NCBI GenBank assembly: GCA_018826515.1
Contig: JAHKAM010000038.1
Span: 1 to 62,008, forward strand
Source of the DNA: Alphaproteobacteria bacterium
Lineage (GTDB): Bacteria; Pseudomonadota; Alphaproteobacteria; Caulobacterales; Caulobacteraceae
Reading direction: 5' to 3'
Length of the DNA stretch: 62,008 bases
This document shows, piece after piece, positions 1 to 9,248 of the stretch. Positions within the stretch are counted from its first letter, which is position 1. Each line of letters starts with the position of its first letter. The translations under genes were made by a program, and so were the position numbers. The notes under the pieces are model-generated. The model was not told where the DNA came from. It made no database searches and was given only the letters and a program-made list of their open reading frames with translations.

Positions 1-59
1 CCAGCGAACCGCCGCCGTCGGAGCCCGAGCCGGCCGCCGCGCCGGAAGCCGCCCACTAG
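1..59 (+). CDS. C-terminal tail of an unidentified protein, cut by window edge
   Basis: The frame that ends at the TAG at 57-59 reads as a Pro/Glu/Ala-rich tail (PPPSEPEPAAAPEAAH). This low-complexity composition is common at the C-terminus of caulobacterial envelope or translation proteins, but too little remains to name the family. The gene begins outside the window. It could also be a chance open frame in GC-rich DNA. Confidence 0.45.
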   Translation, partial: SEPPPSEPEPAAAPEAAH

Positions 60-246
60 CGACGGGCGCCTGGCGCGGATCGCCGGGGGCCAGGGGTTGG
101 CGGCCGTCTCCGCCGGGAACGGATCCGGTTCTTTGCGATCCGGAAAGGAACATCTGCGGAGCGACGGTATTTCACCAACGGTACAGCTTGGCTGTCGGCA
201 TCCGGATCGTCGGACGCCTTCGGCCCCCAGCCACGAGGATTTATCC

Positions 247-603
247 ATGCGCACCGCCGTTCTGATCGCCGCCACCGCCGCCGCCCTCACCCTCACCGCC
301 TGCAACAACCCCGACGAAGCCGCCACGGACACCGCCGCCGACGCCTCGACCGAGGCCGCCGAAGCCTCGGGCGCCGCCGTCGATACGGCCGCGACCACGG
401 CGGGCTCGGCCGCGGGCGCCAATGCCGCGGGCGGCGCCAATGCCGCGGGCGGCGCCGGCTATGGCCCGGGCGAGACCATGGATCCGGCGACCGGCGGCGC
501 GATGACCGACGGCGCCATGGCGCCCGGCGCCCAGCCGGCCAATACCGCCAGCAACAATGTCACCGAGACCGAGCGCCGGCTGAACCCGCCGTCCGCCCAG
601 TAG
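247..603 (+). CDS. small Ala/Thr-rich lipoprotein, unknown function
   Basis: A 118-residue protein starts at ATG 247, eight bases after a GAGGAT ribosome site. The N-terminus (MRTAVLIAATAAALTLTAC) is a lipoprotein signal with lipobox LTAC, so the mature protein should start at Cys19 and be lipid-anchored in the envelope. The rest is low complexity, rich in Ala, Thr and Gly, with a duplicated NAAGGA unit, and ends in a short charged tail. No family is recognised. An upstream in-frame start would add about 50 residues in front of the signal and is rejected. A rho-independent terminator follows at 625-652. Confidence 0.75.
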   Translation: MRTAVLIAATAAALTLTACNNPDEAATDTAADASTEAAEASGAAVDTAATTAGSAAGANAAGGANAAGGAGYGPGETMDPATGGAMTDGAMAPGAQPANTASNNVTETERRLNPPSAQ

Positions 604-624
604 GCCTGCCGCATGGCATGAGAG

Positions 625-652
625 GGGCCGCCCGCGCAGGGCGGCCCTTTTT
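625..652 (+). terminator. rho-independent terminator
   Basis: A perfect 9-bp GC stem (GGGCCGCCC, 625-633, pairing with 639-647) with a 5-base loop is followed by five T residues. It ends the small lipoprotein transcript just before mnmC. Confidence 0.85.
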
Positions 653-689
653 CGTTGCGCCACGGCCTGAGCGGTATAGGCGGTGGCCC

Positions 690-2507
690 ATGGCCGAAGA
701 CCGTTCGCCCCGCCTGACCTGGACCGACGAGGACGCGCCGCGCTCGGGCCGGTTCGACGATGTCTATTTTTCGCGGCAGGACGGGCTGGCCGAGACAAGG
801 GCGGTCTTTCTGGCCGGATGCGGCCTGCCGGACGCGTGGCGCGGACGGACACGGTTCTGCGTCGCGGAGCTGGGGTTCGGCACGGGGCTGAACATCGCGG
901 CCCTGCTGGACCTCTGGCGTCGCGAGGGGCCGCCGGACGGCCGGTTGAGCCTGTTCTCGGTGGAGGGTTTTCCGCTGACCCGCCAGGAAGCCGCGCGGGC
1001 GCTGGCCGCCTGGCCGGAGCTGGCCGGGGCCGCGGAGGCCCTGCTGGCGGTCTGGCCCGGGGCGACGCCGGGATTTCACCGGCTCGACCTGCCGGCCTTC
1101 AATGCGACGCTCGACCTGGCGGTCGGAGACGTCGGCTGGGCCCTGTCGCAGTGGACGGGCCGGGCCGACGCCTGGTTTCTCGACGGTTTTGCGCCCGCGA
1201 CCAATCCGGACATGTGGTCGGACGCCGTGCTGGACGGGCTCGCGGCCCGCTCCGCGCCGGACGCGCGGGTCGCGACCTTCACCGTGGCGGGCGCGGTGCG
1301 CCGCGGCCTGGCGGAGCGGGGCTTCGCGGTGGAGAAGCGCCCGGGCCATGGTCGCAAGCGCGAACGGCTTGAGGCCCGGCTGACGGGCGCGACCGCCATA
1401 CCTGACCGCGCCCGGTCGGTGGCGGTGGTCGGGGCGGGGATTGCAGGGGCGGCGCTGGCGCGGGCCTTCGCGGCGCTCGGGGTCCGGGCGACGGTGATCG
1501 AGTCGGACCGGCCCGGCGCCGGCGCCTCGGGCTTCCCCGCGGCGCTGGTCACGCCGCGCCTCGACGCGGGCGATACGGACATCGCCGCCCTTTACGCCCA
1601 GGCCCTCGGGCGGGCGGCTGCCCTCTACGCCGCCGCGCCGGGGGCGGTTATCGAAGCCGGCGTGCTGCAGCTGGAACAGGCCCCCCGCGACGCCGCGCGG
1701 TTCGCCAAGGTCGCGGCGCAGCCGGTCTGGGCCGACGGGGCCATGGCCGCGCTGGACGCGGCGGCCTGCGCCGGACGGCTGGGCGAGCCGGTCGGGAGCG
1801 GCGGCCTGTGGATGCGCGACGCCATGGCGGTGAGCCCGGCGGCGATCCTTGAGGCCTGGCTGGGCGATGCTCAACGAATGACCGCAAGGGTCGCCCGTCT
1901 GGAGGCCGCGGAGGGCGGCTGGCGGCTGCTCGACGAGAACGACGACGAAATCCTGCGGGCCGATAGTGTCGTGGTCGCCGCCGGCTGGGGGACCGCGGGG
2001 CTCGCTGCGGACCTGTCGCTGTCGCCGGTGCGGGGTCAGGCGAACTGGGTCGAGGGGGTTGCGTCCGGTCCGGTCGCCTGGGGCGGCTATGCGGCGCCGA
2101 CCGGGGCCGGCCTGCTGTTCGGCGCGACCCATGACCGGGGCGAGGTCGACGGGGGGCCGTCTGACGAGGCGGGGGTCCGCAATTTGACGACGGTCGCCGC
2201 CCGGCTCCCGGAACTGGCGGCGCGGATCGCCGCCGCGGGACCGGCACAGGCCCGGACCGCGGTGCGGGCGACGACGCCCGACCGGCTGCCGCTGGCCGGA
2301 GCCGTGCCGGGCGCCGAGGCCCTGTTCGTTCTCGGCGGTCTGGGCTCGCGCGGCTTCTGCGCCGCCCCCCTGCTGGCCGAGCATGTCGCGGCCCTGGCGG
2401 TCGGGACGCCGTCGCCGCTGCCGGCCGACCTCGCCGCGCGGGTCGATCCGTTACGAAACGCTATCGCCCGGCCTCTTGTGCAACCGATCGCCAGGGCGGA
2501 CGGTTGA
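690..2507 (+). CDS. mnmC: bifunctional tRNA mnm5s2U34 biosynthesis protein MnmC
   Basis: This 605-residue protein joins the two MnmC activities that finish 5-methylaminomethyl-2-thiouridine at the wobble base of tRNA. The N-terminal part is an SAM-dependent methyltransferase with ELGFGTG at residues 60-66. The C-terminal part is an FAD oxidoreductase with the dinucleotide motif GAGIAG near residue 250 and a DAO-like C-terminus containing TPDRLPLAG. The length fits fused MnmC. The start at 690 (MAEDRSPRL) was chosen because the longer frame from 618 would begin inside the preceding terminator. The gene stands alone on the plus strand. Confidence 0.9.
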   Translation: MAEDRSPRLTWTDEDAPRSGRFDDVYFSRQDGLAETRAVFLAGCGLPDAWRGRTRFCVAELGFGTGLNIAALLDLWRREGPPDGRLSLFSVEGFPLTRQEAARALAAWPELAGAAEALLAVWPGATPGFHRLDLPAFNATLDLAVGDVGWALSQWTGRADAWFLDGFAPATNPDMWSDAVLDGLAARSAPDARVATFTVAGAVRRGLAERGFAVEKRPGHGRKRERLEARLTGATAIPDRARSVAVVGAGIAGAALARAFAALGVRATVIESDRPGAGASGFPAALVTPRLDAGDTDIAALYAQALGRAAALYAAAPGAVIEAGVLQLEQAPRDAARFAKVAAQPVWADGAMAALDAAACAGRLGEPVGSGGLWMRDAMAVSPAAILEAWLGDAQRMTARVARLEAAEGGWRLLDENDDEILRADSVVVAAGWGTAGLAADLSLSPVRGQANWVEGVASGPVAWGGYAAPTGAGLLFGATHDRGEVDGGPSDEAGVRNLTTVAARLPELAARIAAAGPAQARTAVRATTPDRLPLAGAVPGAEALFVLGGLGSRGFCAAPLLAEHVAALAVGTPSPLPADLAARVDPLRNAIARPLVQPIARADG

Positions 2508-2533
2508 GCGTCCGGACCCTCGAGGAGATCCCC

Positions 2534-2941
2534 ATGCGCACCCTCGCCTTCGCCGCTCTCGGCGCTCTCACCTGCCTGGCCTCCTGCGCGCCCGTCGACG
2601 GCGGCATGACCGGCGATGAGCCGCCCCGCGCCCGTCAGTGTTTCAGCGTCCGTCAGGTGGATAATTTCGAACAGGGTCGACCCGATCAGGTGTTCCTGCG
2701 CGTCGGCCGTAACGACGTCTATGAGCTCAACGCCGCCGGCGGTTGCCCCGACATGGATTTCGCCAACCGCATGGCGCTTGTGCCGGACGGCGGCATGGTG
2801 GGCACGCGGCTGTGCACTGACGACTGGGCCCGTGTCGTGGTGCCGGGCTCGACGTCACAGACCACGGTTTGCCGCGTGCGCGTCAGCCGCAAGCTGACGC
2901 CCGAGGAGATCGCCGCCCTGCCGCCCGCCCATCGTCCCTAG
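2534..2941 (+). CDS. small secreted lipoprotein, DUF6491-like
   Basis: A 135-residue protein starts at ATG 2534 behind a GAGGAGA ribosome site. The signal peptide ends in the lipobox LASC (Cys18). The mature part contains [23 protein letters not shown] and a C-terminal TVCRV, a pattern I associate with the caulobacterial/sphingomonad DUF6491 family of unknown role; that assignment is from memory. Four cysteines outside the lipobox could form disulfides. Its stop codon overlaps the stop of the convergent mutB gene: both use the shared palindrome CTAG. Confidence 0.75.
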   Translation: MRTLAFAALGALTCLASCAPVDGGMTGDEPPRARQCFSVRQVDNFEQGRPDQVFLRVGRNDVYELNAAGGCPDMDFANRMALVPDGGMVGTRLCTDDWARVVVPGSTSQTTVCRVRVSRKLTPEEIAALPPAHRP

Positions 2942-5079
2942 GCGGTCTGGGCGTAACCCAGCCTCTGGTTGAGCTTGTCGATCAGGTCGATGGCCGTGTC
3001 GGCGATGACCGAGCCGGGCGGATAGACGGCGGCCGCGCCCATGTCGATCAGGGTCTGGACGTCCGACGGCGGGATCACCCCACCGACCACGATCATGATG
3101 TCGGGCCGCCCCAGCTTCTCCAGCTCGGCCTTGAGTTCGGGCACCAGCGTCAGGTGGCCCGCCGCCAGCGATGAGGCGCCGACGGCGTGGACGTTGCGCT
3201 CCACGGCTTCCTTCGCCGCCTCTTCCGGCGTCTGGAACAGGGAGCCGGCCGTGGCTTCCAGCCCGAGGTCGCCATAGGCCGTGGCGATGACCTTCTGGCC
3301 CCGGTCGTGGCCGTCCTGGCCCAGTTTGGCGATCAGGATCCGCGGCGGGCCGCCATCGTTGTCGACGAAGGCGGCGACCATGTCGCGCGCGCGGCTGATC
3401 TTCGGATCGGCCCCGGCCTCCTTCGCATAGACGCCCGATACGGTCTTCACCGTGGCGACGTGGCGGCCGAAGGCGGCCTCCAGCGCGTCCGAGATTTCGC
3501 CGACGGTCGCATAGGCGCGGGCGGCCTGGACCGACAGCTCCAGCAGGTTGGCGGTTCCGCGCGCGCCTTCGGTCAGGGCGTCCAGGGCGGCCCGGGTCTT
3601 CGCCTCGTCGCGTTCGGCGCGCAGCCGCTTCAGCTTGTCGATCTGGGCCGTCAGCACGGCGCCGTTGTCGACCTTGAGCATGGGGATGTCGTCGACGGAA
3701 TCGGACAGATAGCGGTTCACGCCGACGACGGTCTGCTGGCCCGTGTCGATCCGGGCCTGGGTGCGGGCCGAGGCCTCCTCGATCCGCATCTTGGGCACGC
3801 CGGCCTCGATCGCCTTCGCCATCCCGCCCAGCGCCTCGACCTCGGCCATCAGGATCCGGGCCTTGTTCGCCAGTTCGTGGGTCAGGCGTTCGACGTAGAA
3901 GCTGCCGCCCCAGGGATCGATGACCTTCGTCAGGCCGGTCTCCATCTGCAGCAGCAGCTGGGTGTTGCGCGCGATCCGGGCCGAGAAGTCGGTCGGCAGG
4001 GCCAGGGCCTCGTCCAGCGCATTGGTGTGCAGGCTCTGGGTCTGGCCGCCGGCCGCCGCCATGGCCTCGACCATGGTGCGCGGCACATTGTTGAACACAT
4101 CCTGGGCCGCCAGCGACCAGCCCGAGGTCTGGCAGTGGGCGCGCAGCGACAGCGATTTCGGATCCTTCGCGCCGAATTTCGACACCGCCTCGGCCCACAG
4201 CAGGCGGCCGGCGCGCAGCTTGGCCACCTCCATGAAATAGTTCATGCCGATGGCCCAGAAGAAGCTCAGCCGCGGCGCGAACCGGTCGACGTCCATGCCC
4301 GCCGCGACGCCCGCCTTCAGATATTCGACCCCGTCCGCGAGGGTGTAGGCCAGCTCCAGATCGGCCGAGGCCCCGGCCTCCTGCATGTGGTAGCCGCTGA
4401 TCGAAATGGAGTTGAATTTCGGCGTGTGCTCGGCCGTCCAGGCGAAGATGTCCGAGACGATCCGCATCGAGGGTTCGGGCGGATAGATGTAGGTGTTGCG
4501 GACCATGAACTCCTTGAGAATGTCGTTCTGGATGGTCCCGGTCAGGGCCGCGTGCGGCACCCCCTGTTCCTCAGCGGCGACGACATAGAGGGCCAGGATC
4601 GGCAGGACAGCGCCGTTCATGGTCATCGACACCGACATCTTGTCCAGCGGGATGCCGTCGAACAGGGTGCGCATGTCGTAGATGGAATCGATGGCCACGC
4701 CGGCCATGCCGACGTCGCCCTTCACCCGCGGGTGGTCGCTGTCATAGCCGCGGTGCGTGGCCAGATCGAAGGCGATCGAGAGGCCCTTCTGACCGGCGGC
4801 GAGGTTGCGGCGATAGAAGGCGTTGGACGCCTCGGCGGTCGAGAAGCCGGCGTACTGGCGGATGGTCCAGGGGGCGCCGGCGTACATGGTCGGATAGGGG
4901 CCGCGTACATAGGGGGCGAAGCCGGGCAGGCCGTGGATGAAGTCGAGTCCCTCGACGGCGCCCGGGCCGTAGGCGGTTTCCACCGTCAGGCCTTCGGGGG
5001 TTTTCCAGGCCTCGCGCGCCGGCCCCTCGCCGACGGGCGAGAGGTCGAGGGCGATCTTGCTGAAGTCGGGGGCGTTCAT
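2938..5079 (-). CDS. mutB: methylmalonyl-CoA mutase large subunit
   Basis: This 713-residue protein is the catalytic, adenosylcobalamin-dependent subunit that interconverts methylmalonyl-CoA and succinyl-CoA, the last step of propionyl-CoA assimilation. The N-terminal TIM-barrel shows the substrate-binding stretch [20 protein letters not shown]. The C-terminal cobalamin domain carries GQDGHDRG near residue 590, whose His is the lower cobalt ligand. The length matches E. coli Sbm (714). The start at 5079 overlaps the end of mutA by four bases (ATGA), which indicates translational coupling; the frame extends upstream only through mutA and has no independent start. Confidence 0.97.
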   Translation of the reverse strand: MNAPDFSKIALDLSPVGEGPAREAWKTPEGLTVETAYGPGAVEGLDFIHGLPGFAPYVRGPYPTMYAGAPWTIRQYAGFSTAEASNAFYRRNLAAGQKGLSIAFDLATHRGYDSDHPRVKGDVGMAGVAIDSIYDMRTLFDGIPLDKMSVSMTMNGAVLPILALYVVAAEEQGVPHAALTGTIQNDILKEFMVRNTYIYPPEPSMRIVSDIFAWTAEHTPKFNSISISGYHMQEAGASADLELAYTLADGVEYLKAGVAAGMDVDRFAPRLSFFWAIGMNYFMEVAKLRAGRLLWAEAVSKFGAKDPKSLSLRAHCQTSGWSLAAQDVFNNVPRTMVEAMAAAGGQTQSLHTNALDEALALPTDFSARIARNTQLLLQMETGLTKVIDPWGGSFYVERLTHELANKARILMAEVEALGGMAKAIEAGVPKMRIEEASARTQARIDTGQQTVVGVNRYLSDSVDDIPMLKVDNGAVLTAQIDKLKRLRAERDEAKTRAALDALTEGARGTANLLELSVQAARAYATVGEISDALEAAFGRHVATVKTVSGVYAKEAGADPKISRARDMVAAFVDNDGGPPRILIAKLGQDGHDRGQKVIATAYGDLGLEATAGSLFQTPEEAAKEAVERNVHAVGASSLAAGHLTLVPELKAELEKLGRPDIMIVVGGVIPPSDVQTLIDMGAAAVYPPGSVIADTAIDLIDKLNQRLGYAQTA

Positions 5080-6470
5080 CGGGCGGCCTCCCATGCCTGG
5101 GTCTCGAAGGGCGCAGCGAAGCGGACGGGGATCAGGGGATCGCAGGCGTCGCCGCCGGTCTGACGGACCGTCTTCGCCTCCGCCTCGAACGGGGCGGGAC
5201 GCGGATCCGGATCGACGAATTTGGTCACCCCGACCATCCCGGCGTGGCCGTCGGCGAGGGCCGCCTCGCGCTCGGCCCGGGCGGCGGCGACGCGGTCCTG
5301 GACGTCGCCGGTGCGCAGGGCGACGATCAGCCCGCCCTCGGCCTCGATGCGCTGGAACTCGGCCCAGCCGGCCTCGGCGAGGTCGCGGGTGCGGGCGTCG
5401 AGGAACCACGAGCCGGCTGCGGGATCATCGACGCGGCCCAGATGCGCCTCTTCCATCAGCACCGCCTGGGTGTTCCGCGCCTGCCGCCGGGCGAAGGCGT
5501 CGGACCGGCCGTTGGCCCGCGACAGCCCGTCCAGCACCACGGCGTCGGCGCCGCCGACGGCGCCTGCAAAACCCGCCGCCGTCAGCCGCAGCAGATTGGG
5601 CCAGGGGTCGCGCGCGGACAGCATCCGCCGCGACGACCGCGCCTCGATGATCGCCGGGGTCTCGACGCCGAACGCCTTGCTGATCGTACGCCAGATCAGG
5701 CGCAGGGCCCGGACCCTGGCCAGGCCGTCGAAATACTCCTGGTCGACCGAGACGCCCAGCACCGTGCCCCTGAGGGCCCTCTCGGCCGTCATCCCCGCCG
5801 CGACGCCCGCCCGGATCAACGCGACCGCATTGGCCGCCGCGAAGCCCAGCTCCTGGCCGATCGAGCCGCCGGCCTCATGCACGACCTGGCCGCCGGCGAG
5901 GAAGAGGGTCGCTTCGGGATAGGCCCCGGCATGGCGCGCCGCTGTATTGGCCGCGAGCATCAGATGCTCGTCGGCGGCCCGCGGCGCGGCGCCGGCTTCG
6001 GCAAAGGCCGACAGGGGATCCATGTGGAACATCAGTTTCGCCCGCGGCGAGCCCTTGGCGGCCACCGCCAGCGCATTCGCCGCCTCGGGTCCATCCAGTC
6101 CGGCGTCCAGCCCGACCGCCGCCAGTTCCAGCGCCACGCCTTCCAGCGCGCGGGCCAGAGGTTCGGAATCGGCCAGCATCGCGCCCTTCAGCAGCACCGA
6201 GGCCGCCCCGCCCTCGAGGTCGGCCAGAACGGCGGCGTTGACCGCCGCCGGATCATCGCCCTCGACCAGCGTCCGCAGGTCCCAGGCGCGGCCGTCGGCG
6301 TCCGACGGACGTGGGGCGGACACCGGCTGGCCGCCGGTCGCGGCGGCGTACAGGGGGCGGATCGCGAGGCCGTCGGCGTCGAGATGCACCAGGCTCTCCA
6401 GCGGCCGGTCCTTCAGCGCCTTTTCGGCCAGGCCGCGCCAGTCTGCGGGGGAGGGGGTCGGAAATGTCAT
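5076..6470 (-). CDS. mutA: methylmalonyl-CoA mutase small subunit
   Basis: A 464-residue paralogue of MutB that partners it in the heterodimeric bacterial mutase. It has the mutase barrel but ends before a cobalamin-binding domain and shows no DxHxxG motif, as expected for the non-catalytic subunit. It starts at ATG 6470 behind GGAGAC and is the first gene of a two-gene leftward operon with mutB. The N-terminal third is divergent and Ala-rich; recognisable mutase sequence includes [14 protein letters not shown] and [15 protein letters not shown]. The short subunit is typically much less conserved than MutB. Confidence 0.92.
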   Translation of the reverse strand: MTFPTPSPADWRGLAEKALKDRPLESLVHLDADGLAIRPLYAAATGGQPVSAPRPSDADGRAWDLRTLVEGDDPAAVNAAVLADLEGGAASVLLKGAMLADSEPLARALEGVALELAAVGLDAGLDGPEAANALAVAAKGSPRAKLMFHMDPLSAFAEAGAAPRAADEHLMLAANTAARHAGAYPEATLFLAGGQVVHEAGGSIGQELGFAAANAVALIRAGVAAGMTAERALRGTVLGVSVDQEYFDGLARVRALRLIWRTISKAFGVETPAIIEARSSRRMLSARDPWPNLLRLTAAGFAGAVGGADAVVLDGLSRANGRSDAFARRQARNTQAVLMEEAHLGRVDDPAAGSWFLDARTRDLAEAGWAEFQRIEAEGGLIVALRTGDVQDRVAAARAEREAALADGHAGMVGVTKFVDPDPRPAPFEAEAKTVRQTGGDACDPLIPVRFAAPFETQAWEAAR

Positions 6471-6613
6471 GGCGTCTCCATTGCCCTCGCGGGCGCGCCG
6501 GGTCCAGTCAGCAGGCCGTCGGAGCCCGGCGGGCGCCTTGATGCGCCACTCTGACAGTTGCGATTAAAGTCGCGGTTCCTACATCCAGCCTGAACCCAGC
6601 CGGAGGATCCCCC

Positions 6614-7315
6614 ATGACCGACCTGTCCGCCTTTCCGATCACGCGACGCTGGCCCGCGCGCCACCCCGACCGCCTGCAGCTCTATTCGATCAACACGCCC
6701 AACGGCGTGAAGGCCTCGATCATGCTGGAGGAGATCGGCCTGCCCTATGAGGGCCATTTCATCGACATCGGCGCGGACGAGACCTGGACGCCCGAGTATC
6801 TGTCGCTCAATCCCAACGGCAAGATTCCCGCCATTCTCGATCCCGACGGTCCGGGCGGACAGCCGCTGGCCCTGTTCGAATCGGGCGCCATCCTGGTCTA
6901 TCTGGCCGAGAAGACCGGTCAGCTTCTCCCGACCGATCCGGCCGCCCGCTACGAGACCCTGCAGTGGGTCATGTTCCAGATGGCCGCCATCGGTCCGATG
7001 TTCGGACAGCTCGGCTTCTTCCACAAATTCGCCGGCAAGGCGTTCGAGGACAAGCGTCCTCTCGAACGCTATGTCGCGGAATCGAAGCGGCTTCTCGGTG
7101 TGCTGGAGACGCGGCTCGAAGGGCGCGACTGGATCATGGGCGACTATTCGATCGCCGATGTCGCGACCCTCGGCTGGGTGCGCAATCTGATCGGCTTCTA
7201 TGAGGCCCGCGATCTGGTCGAATTCGACAGCCTGACCCGGGTCCCGGCCTGGCTGGAGCGCGGCCTGGCGCGGCCGGCGGTGCAGCGCGGCCTGGAGATG
7301 CCGGCGCGGTCCTGA
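6614..7315 (+). CDS. glutathione S-transferase family protein, nu-class (YfcG/YghU-like)
   Basis: This 233-residue protein has an N-terminal thioredoxin-like GSH-binding half (LYSINTPNGVKASIMLEEIGLPYE) and an alpha-helical C-terminal half. The TPNG motif followed by LNPNGKIPAI and FESGAILVYLAEKTG is typical of nu-class enzymes such as E. coli YfcG and YghU, which act as disulfide-bond reductases or organic peroxidases rather than classical transferases. The start at 6614 follows GGAGGATC. The gene is divergent from mutA and convergent with the small gene at 7326. Confidence 0.88.
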   Translation: MTDLSAFPITRRWPARHPDRLQLYSINTPNGVKASIMLEEIGLPYEGHFIDIGADETWTPEYLSLNPNGKIPAILDPDGPGGQPLALFESGAILVYLAEKTGQLLPTDPAARYETLQWVMFQMAAIGPMFGQLGFFHKFAGKAFEDKRPLERYVAESKRLLGVLETRLEGRDWIMGDYSIADVATLGWVRNLIGFYEARDLVEFDSLTRVPAWLERGLARPAVQRGLEMPARS

Positions 7316-7325
7316 GGGGCCGTGT

Positions 7326-7565
7326 TCAGCGGGGGTCGAACGACCGGGGTTCTGCCGGTGCGAGGAACAGACGATCGCATCGCTCGGCCGCATCGGTCAG
7401 GAGGATGACCTCGAAATCGTCGCCCGAGGCGTCCAGCACCTCCGCCGCCAGCGCCTCGAAGGCGGCCTCATGGCCGGGACGGCCGTACAGTACGACCCCG
7501 TCCCTGGCGTCCACGACGCCGTAGGCCGGAGCCCCTTCGAGAAGGGTTTCAAGATCGAGAGCCAT
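7326..7565 (-). CDS. small hypothetical protein, 79 aa
   Basis: An acidic 79-residue protein (MALDLETLLEGAPAYGVVDARDG...) with plausible coding composition and no signal peptide or membrane segment. I do not recognise a family. The ribosome site is weak. A second overlapping minus-strand frame (7397-7591) has a less natural composition and is judged a shadow. It lies between a convergent GST gene and tRNA-Val. It may be a lineage-specific gene of the Caulobacterales. Confidence 0.55.
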   Translation of the reverse strand: MALDLETLLEGAPAYGVVDARDGVVLYGRPGHEAAFEALAAEVLDASGDDFEVILLTDAAERCDRLFLAPAEPRSFDPR

Positions 7566-7644
7566 TGAGGGGAAATCCGCCAGCCGCGCAAAGGTTTCCC
7601 CCGGTGGTCCGGGTCGGCGTGGAAGACGGATTGTAAGGAAGGAA

Positions 7645-7719
7645 TGGTGGACGCGACAGGGATTGAACCTGTGACCCCCTCGATGTCAACGAGGTGCTCT
7701 CCCGCTGAGCTACGCGTCC
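7645..7719 (-). tRNA. tRNA-Val (anticodon GAC)
   Basis: The minus strand folds into a complete 75-nt cloverleaf including the encoded CCA end. The acceptor is GGACGCG paired with CGCGTCC, the D-arm is GCTC/GAGC, the anticodon stem is CCTCG/CGAGG with loop TTGACAT, giving anticodon GAC, and the T-arm is ACAGG/CCTGT with loop TTCAATC. Confidence 0.97.
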
Positions 7720-7728
7720 GCCGAAACG

Positions 7729-7748
7729 GTTCCGGACAGGTCCGGAAC
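7729..7748 (-). repeat. inverted repeat in the tRNA-Val 5' leader
   Basis: Nine-base arms GTTCCGGAC and GTCCGGAAC are separated by two bases. The element lies between the predicted transcription start and the mature 5' end of tRNA-Val, ten bases upstream of it. The leader RNA could form a hairpin here. Confidence 0.6.
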
Positions 7749-7761
7749 GGGAAGGCGCGGT

Positions 7762-7790
7762 CTATAACCCGCAGGCCTCGCCGACCGCAA
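7762..7790 (-). promoter_or_regulatory. predicted promoter of tRNA-Val
   Basis: On the minus strand, a -35-like TTGCGG (7785-7790) is followed after exactly 17 bases by TTATAG (7762-7767). The predicted start is about 35 bases upstream of the tRNA. This resembles a housekeeping sigma promoter and is based on pattern matching only. Confidence 0.5.
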
Positions 7791-7812
7791 GAGTGAAACG
7801 GCAGGCCTGCGC

Positions 7813-8169
7813 TCAGGCGGCGACCATCCGCTCAACCTCGCCGACGAGGTCCCGCAGGTGAACGGGCTTGGCCAGAACCTTGGCCTGGGGGCTGGCCTGG
7901 GCGGCCGACAGGGCCACGGCGGCGAAGCCGGTGATGAACATGATGCGGATGCCGGGCTGGCGGGCCGCGGCGACGCGCGCGACCTCGATGCCGTCGGCGC
8001 CGGGCATGACGATGTCGGTCAGCAGCAGGTCCCACGGACCCTGGTCCAGCGCGTCGATGGCGTCGTCGCCGTTCTCGCAATCGACCACCGAATGGCCGGC
8101 GCGTTCGAGCGCCCGGGTCAGGAAGCCGCGAAGCGAGTGATCGTCTTCGGCCAATAGAATGCGCGCCAT
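7813..8169 (-). CDS. cpdR: single-domain response regulator CpdR
   Basis: This 118-residue stand-alone receiver domain closely matches Caulobacter CpdR, the ClpXP adaptor that primes cell-cycle proteins such as PdeA and McpA for proteolysis and is phosphorylated through CckA-ChpT. The acidic pocket (EDD at 8-10), phospho-acceptor Asp52 in LLLTDIVMP, the block IRIMFITGFAAVAL and the switch Lys in KPVHLRDLVGEVE are all present. It ends in two alanines, as does Caulobacter CpdR, where they serve ClpXP recognition. No output domain is attached. The start at 8169 gives the family length. Confidence 0.92.
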   Translation of the reverse strand: MARILLAEDDHSLRGFLTRALERAGHSVVDCENGDDAIDALDQGPWDLLLTDIVMPGADGIEVARVAAARQPGIRIMFITGFAAVALSAAQASPQAKVLAKPVHLRDLVGEVERMVAA

Positions 8170-8297
8170 CTTGGTGTATCCGCCCCGGTCGTCTTTCGCA
8201 GAGGCTACGCCGCGACTGGTAAACCCGCCATGAAAATCAGGGGTCTTCCGCCGCGGCCGGCTGTGGAGCCTTGCGCGAAACAGGCTATGGCGTCGGC

Positions 8298-9164
8298 ATG
8301 GATCAGGACGCGGGCGGGGCGGAAGGAAGCGGCGGCGACGCCTTCGTCGTCCTGCGTCCGCCCGCGCCCGGGCGGTTCGTCTTCGCCTCGCCCCATTCCG
8401 GCGTGATCTATCCGCCGGACATGGGCGCCGATCCGGCCTTGCCGGAAGACAGTCTGCGCAGCGCCGAGGACGCCCTGGTCGACCGGTTGATCGCTTCGGG
8501 CGTGGATCACGGAGCCACCGTCGTGCTGGCGCGGCCCGGCCGCGCGTGGGTGGATCTGAACCGCGACCCGGCCGATCTGGACCCGGACCTGATCGACGGG
8601 GCGTGCGGCGGCCCGGTCTCGGCCCGGACGGCGGCGGGCTATGGCGTCATTCCCCGCCTGACAGGCGACGGGCGAGCGCTTTACGCCCGGCGTCTGACGC
8701 TGGATGAGGCGCGGCGGCGGCTGGAGCAGACCCACCGTCCCTATCACCGGGCCCTGGCGGACGGGATGGAGGCGGCGCGCGCCGGGCACGGCGAGGCGGT
8801 GCTGATCGACTGGCATTCGATGCCGGCGCGCGCCACCCAGGGGGCGGGCGGGGCGCGGGGGCCGGATGTGGTGCTGGGTGACCGGCACGGGTCGTCCTGT
8901 TCCCCTGAACTGACCCGCCGGGTGCGGCGGGCCTTCGAGGCGCTGGGCTGGCGGGTGGCGTTGAATCATCCCTACGCCGGTGGCTGGACCACCCAGCGCT
9001 GGGGTCGTCCGTCCGAGGGCTTCCACGCCCTGCAGATCGAGCTGAACCGGGCGCTGTATTTCGACGAAACCGCCCGCGCGCCGGGACCGGGCTGGTCGCG
9101 CGCCGGGAAGGGCGTGGCCCGGGTCATCGCCGAAATTCTGGCCTTGGCCCCCGACCGGACATAA
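8298..9164 (+). CDS. N-formylglutamate amidohydrolase family protein
   Basis: A 288-residue protein of the FGase family, which removes formate from N-formylglutamate (last step of one histidine degradation route) or related N-formyl amino acids. Diagnostic stretches are FASPHSGVIYPPDM at the N-terminus, WVDLNRDPADLDP, LIDWHSMPA and LNHPYAGGWTT. The start at ATG 8298 was chosen over an upstream TTG at 8271, which adds nine residues without a better ribosome site. No other hut genes are nearby, so the substrate cannot be fixed from context. Confidence 0.88.
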   Translation: MDQDAGGAEGSGGDAFVVLRPPAPGRFVFASPHSGVIYPPDMGADPALPEDSLRSAEDALVDRLIASGVDHGATVVLARPGRAWVDLNRDPADLDPDLIDGACGGPVSARTAAGYGVIPRLTGDGRALYARRLTLDEARRRLEQTHRPYHRALADGMEAARAGHGEAVLIDWHSMPARATQGAGGARGPDVVLGDRHGSSCSPELTRRVRRAFEALGWRVALNHPYAGGWTTQRWGRPSEGFHALQIELNRALYFDETARAPGPGWSRAGKGVARVIAEILALAPDRT

Positions 9165-9189
9165 AAAAAGCCGCGCCCGAGGGCGCGGC
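9163..9189 (-). terminator. rho-independent terminator, minus strand
   Basis: A perfect GC-rich inverted repeat (9170-9178 with 9181-9189) is flanked on its left by an A7 run at 9163-9169, which is U7 in a leftward transcript. The U-run lies only on the minus strand, so it does not serve the rightward amidohydrolase gene it abuts. Confidence 0.75.
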
Positions 9190-9242
9190 ATGAAGTCTAT
9201 AGGGAGGAAACGCCCAGAAGGGCATGACGCCCGGAGGCGTCG
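9163..9242 (-). ncRNA. candidate small regulatory RNA with CCUCC motifs
   Basis: On the minus strand a promoter-like pair (9249-9277) is followed by about 80 nt that end in a strong terminator. The predicted RNA has two small hairpins (ACGCC/GGCGT, then GCCC/GGGC), a single-stranded pyrimidine stretch GTTTCCTCCCTATAG, and a terminator stem GCCGCGCC/GGCGCGGC followed by seven U. Two CCUCC motifs, one in the first hairpin loop and one unpaired, could pair with Shine-Dalgarno sequences, as in known alphaproteobacterial sRNAs. No open reading frame fits the strand. The transcript itself is unverified. Confidence 0.5.
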
Positions 9243-9248
9243 AAAACC

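Noticed and set aside
459..2384. Long leftward open frame opposite mnmC
   Set aside because: Arg/Gly/Pro-rich, no family resemblance; the opposite strand encodes a clear MnmC.
3187..5163. Long rightward frame opposite mutB
   Set aside because: A by-product of GC-rich codon structure; the mutase on the minus strand is unmistakable.
9165..9190. Terminator of the rightward N-formylglutamate amidohydrolase gene
   Set aside because: The U-run is only on the minus strand; the plus strand has ATGAAG after the stem.
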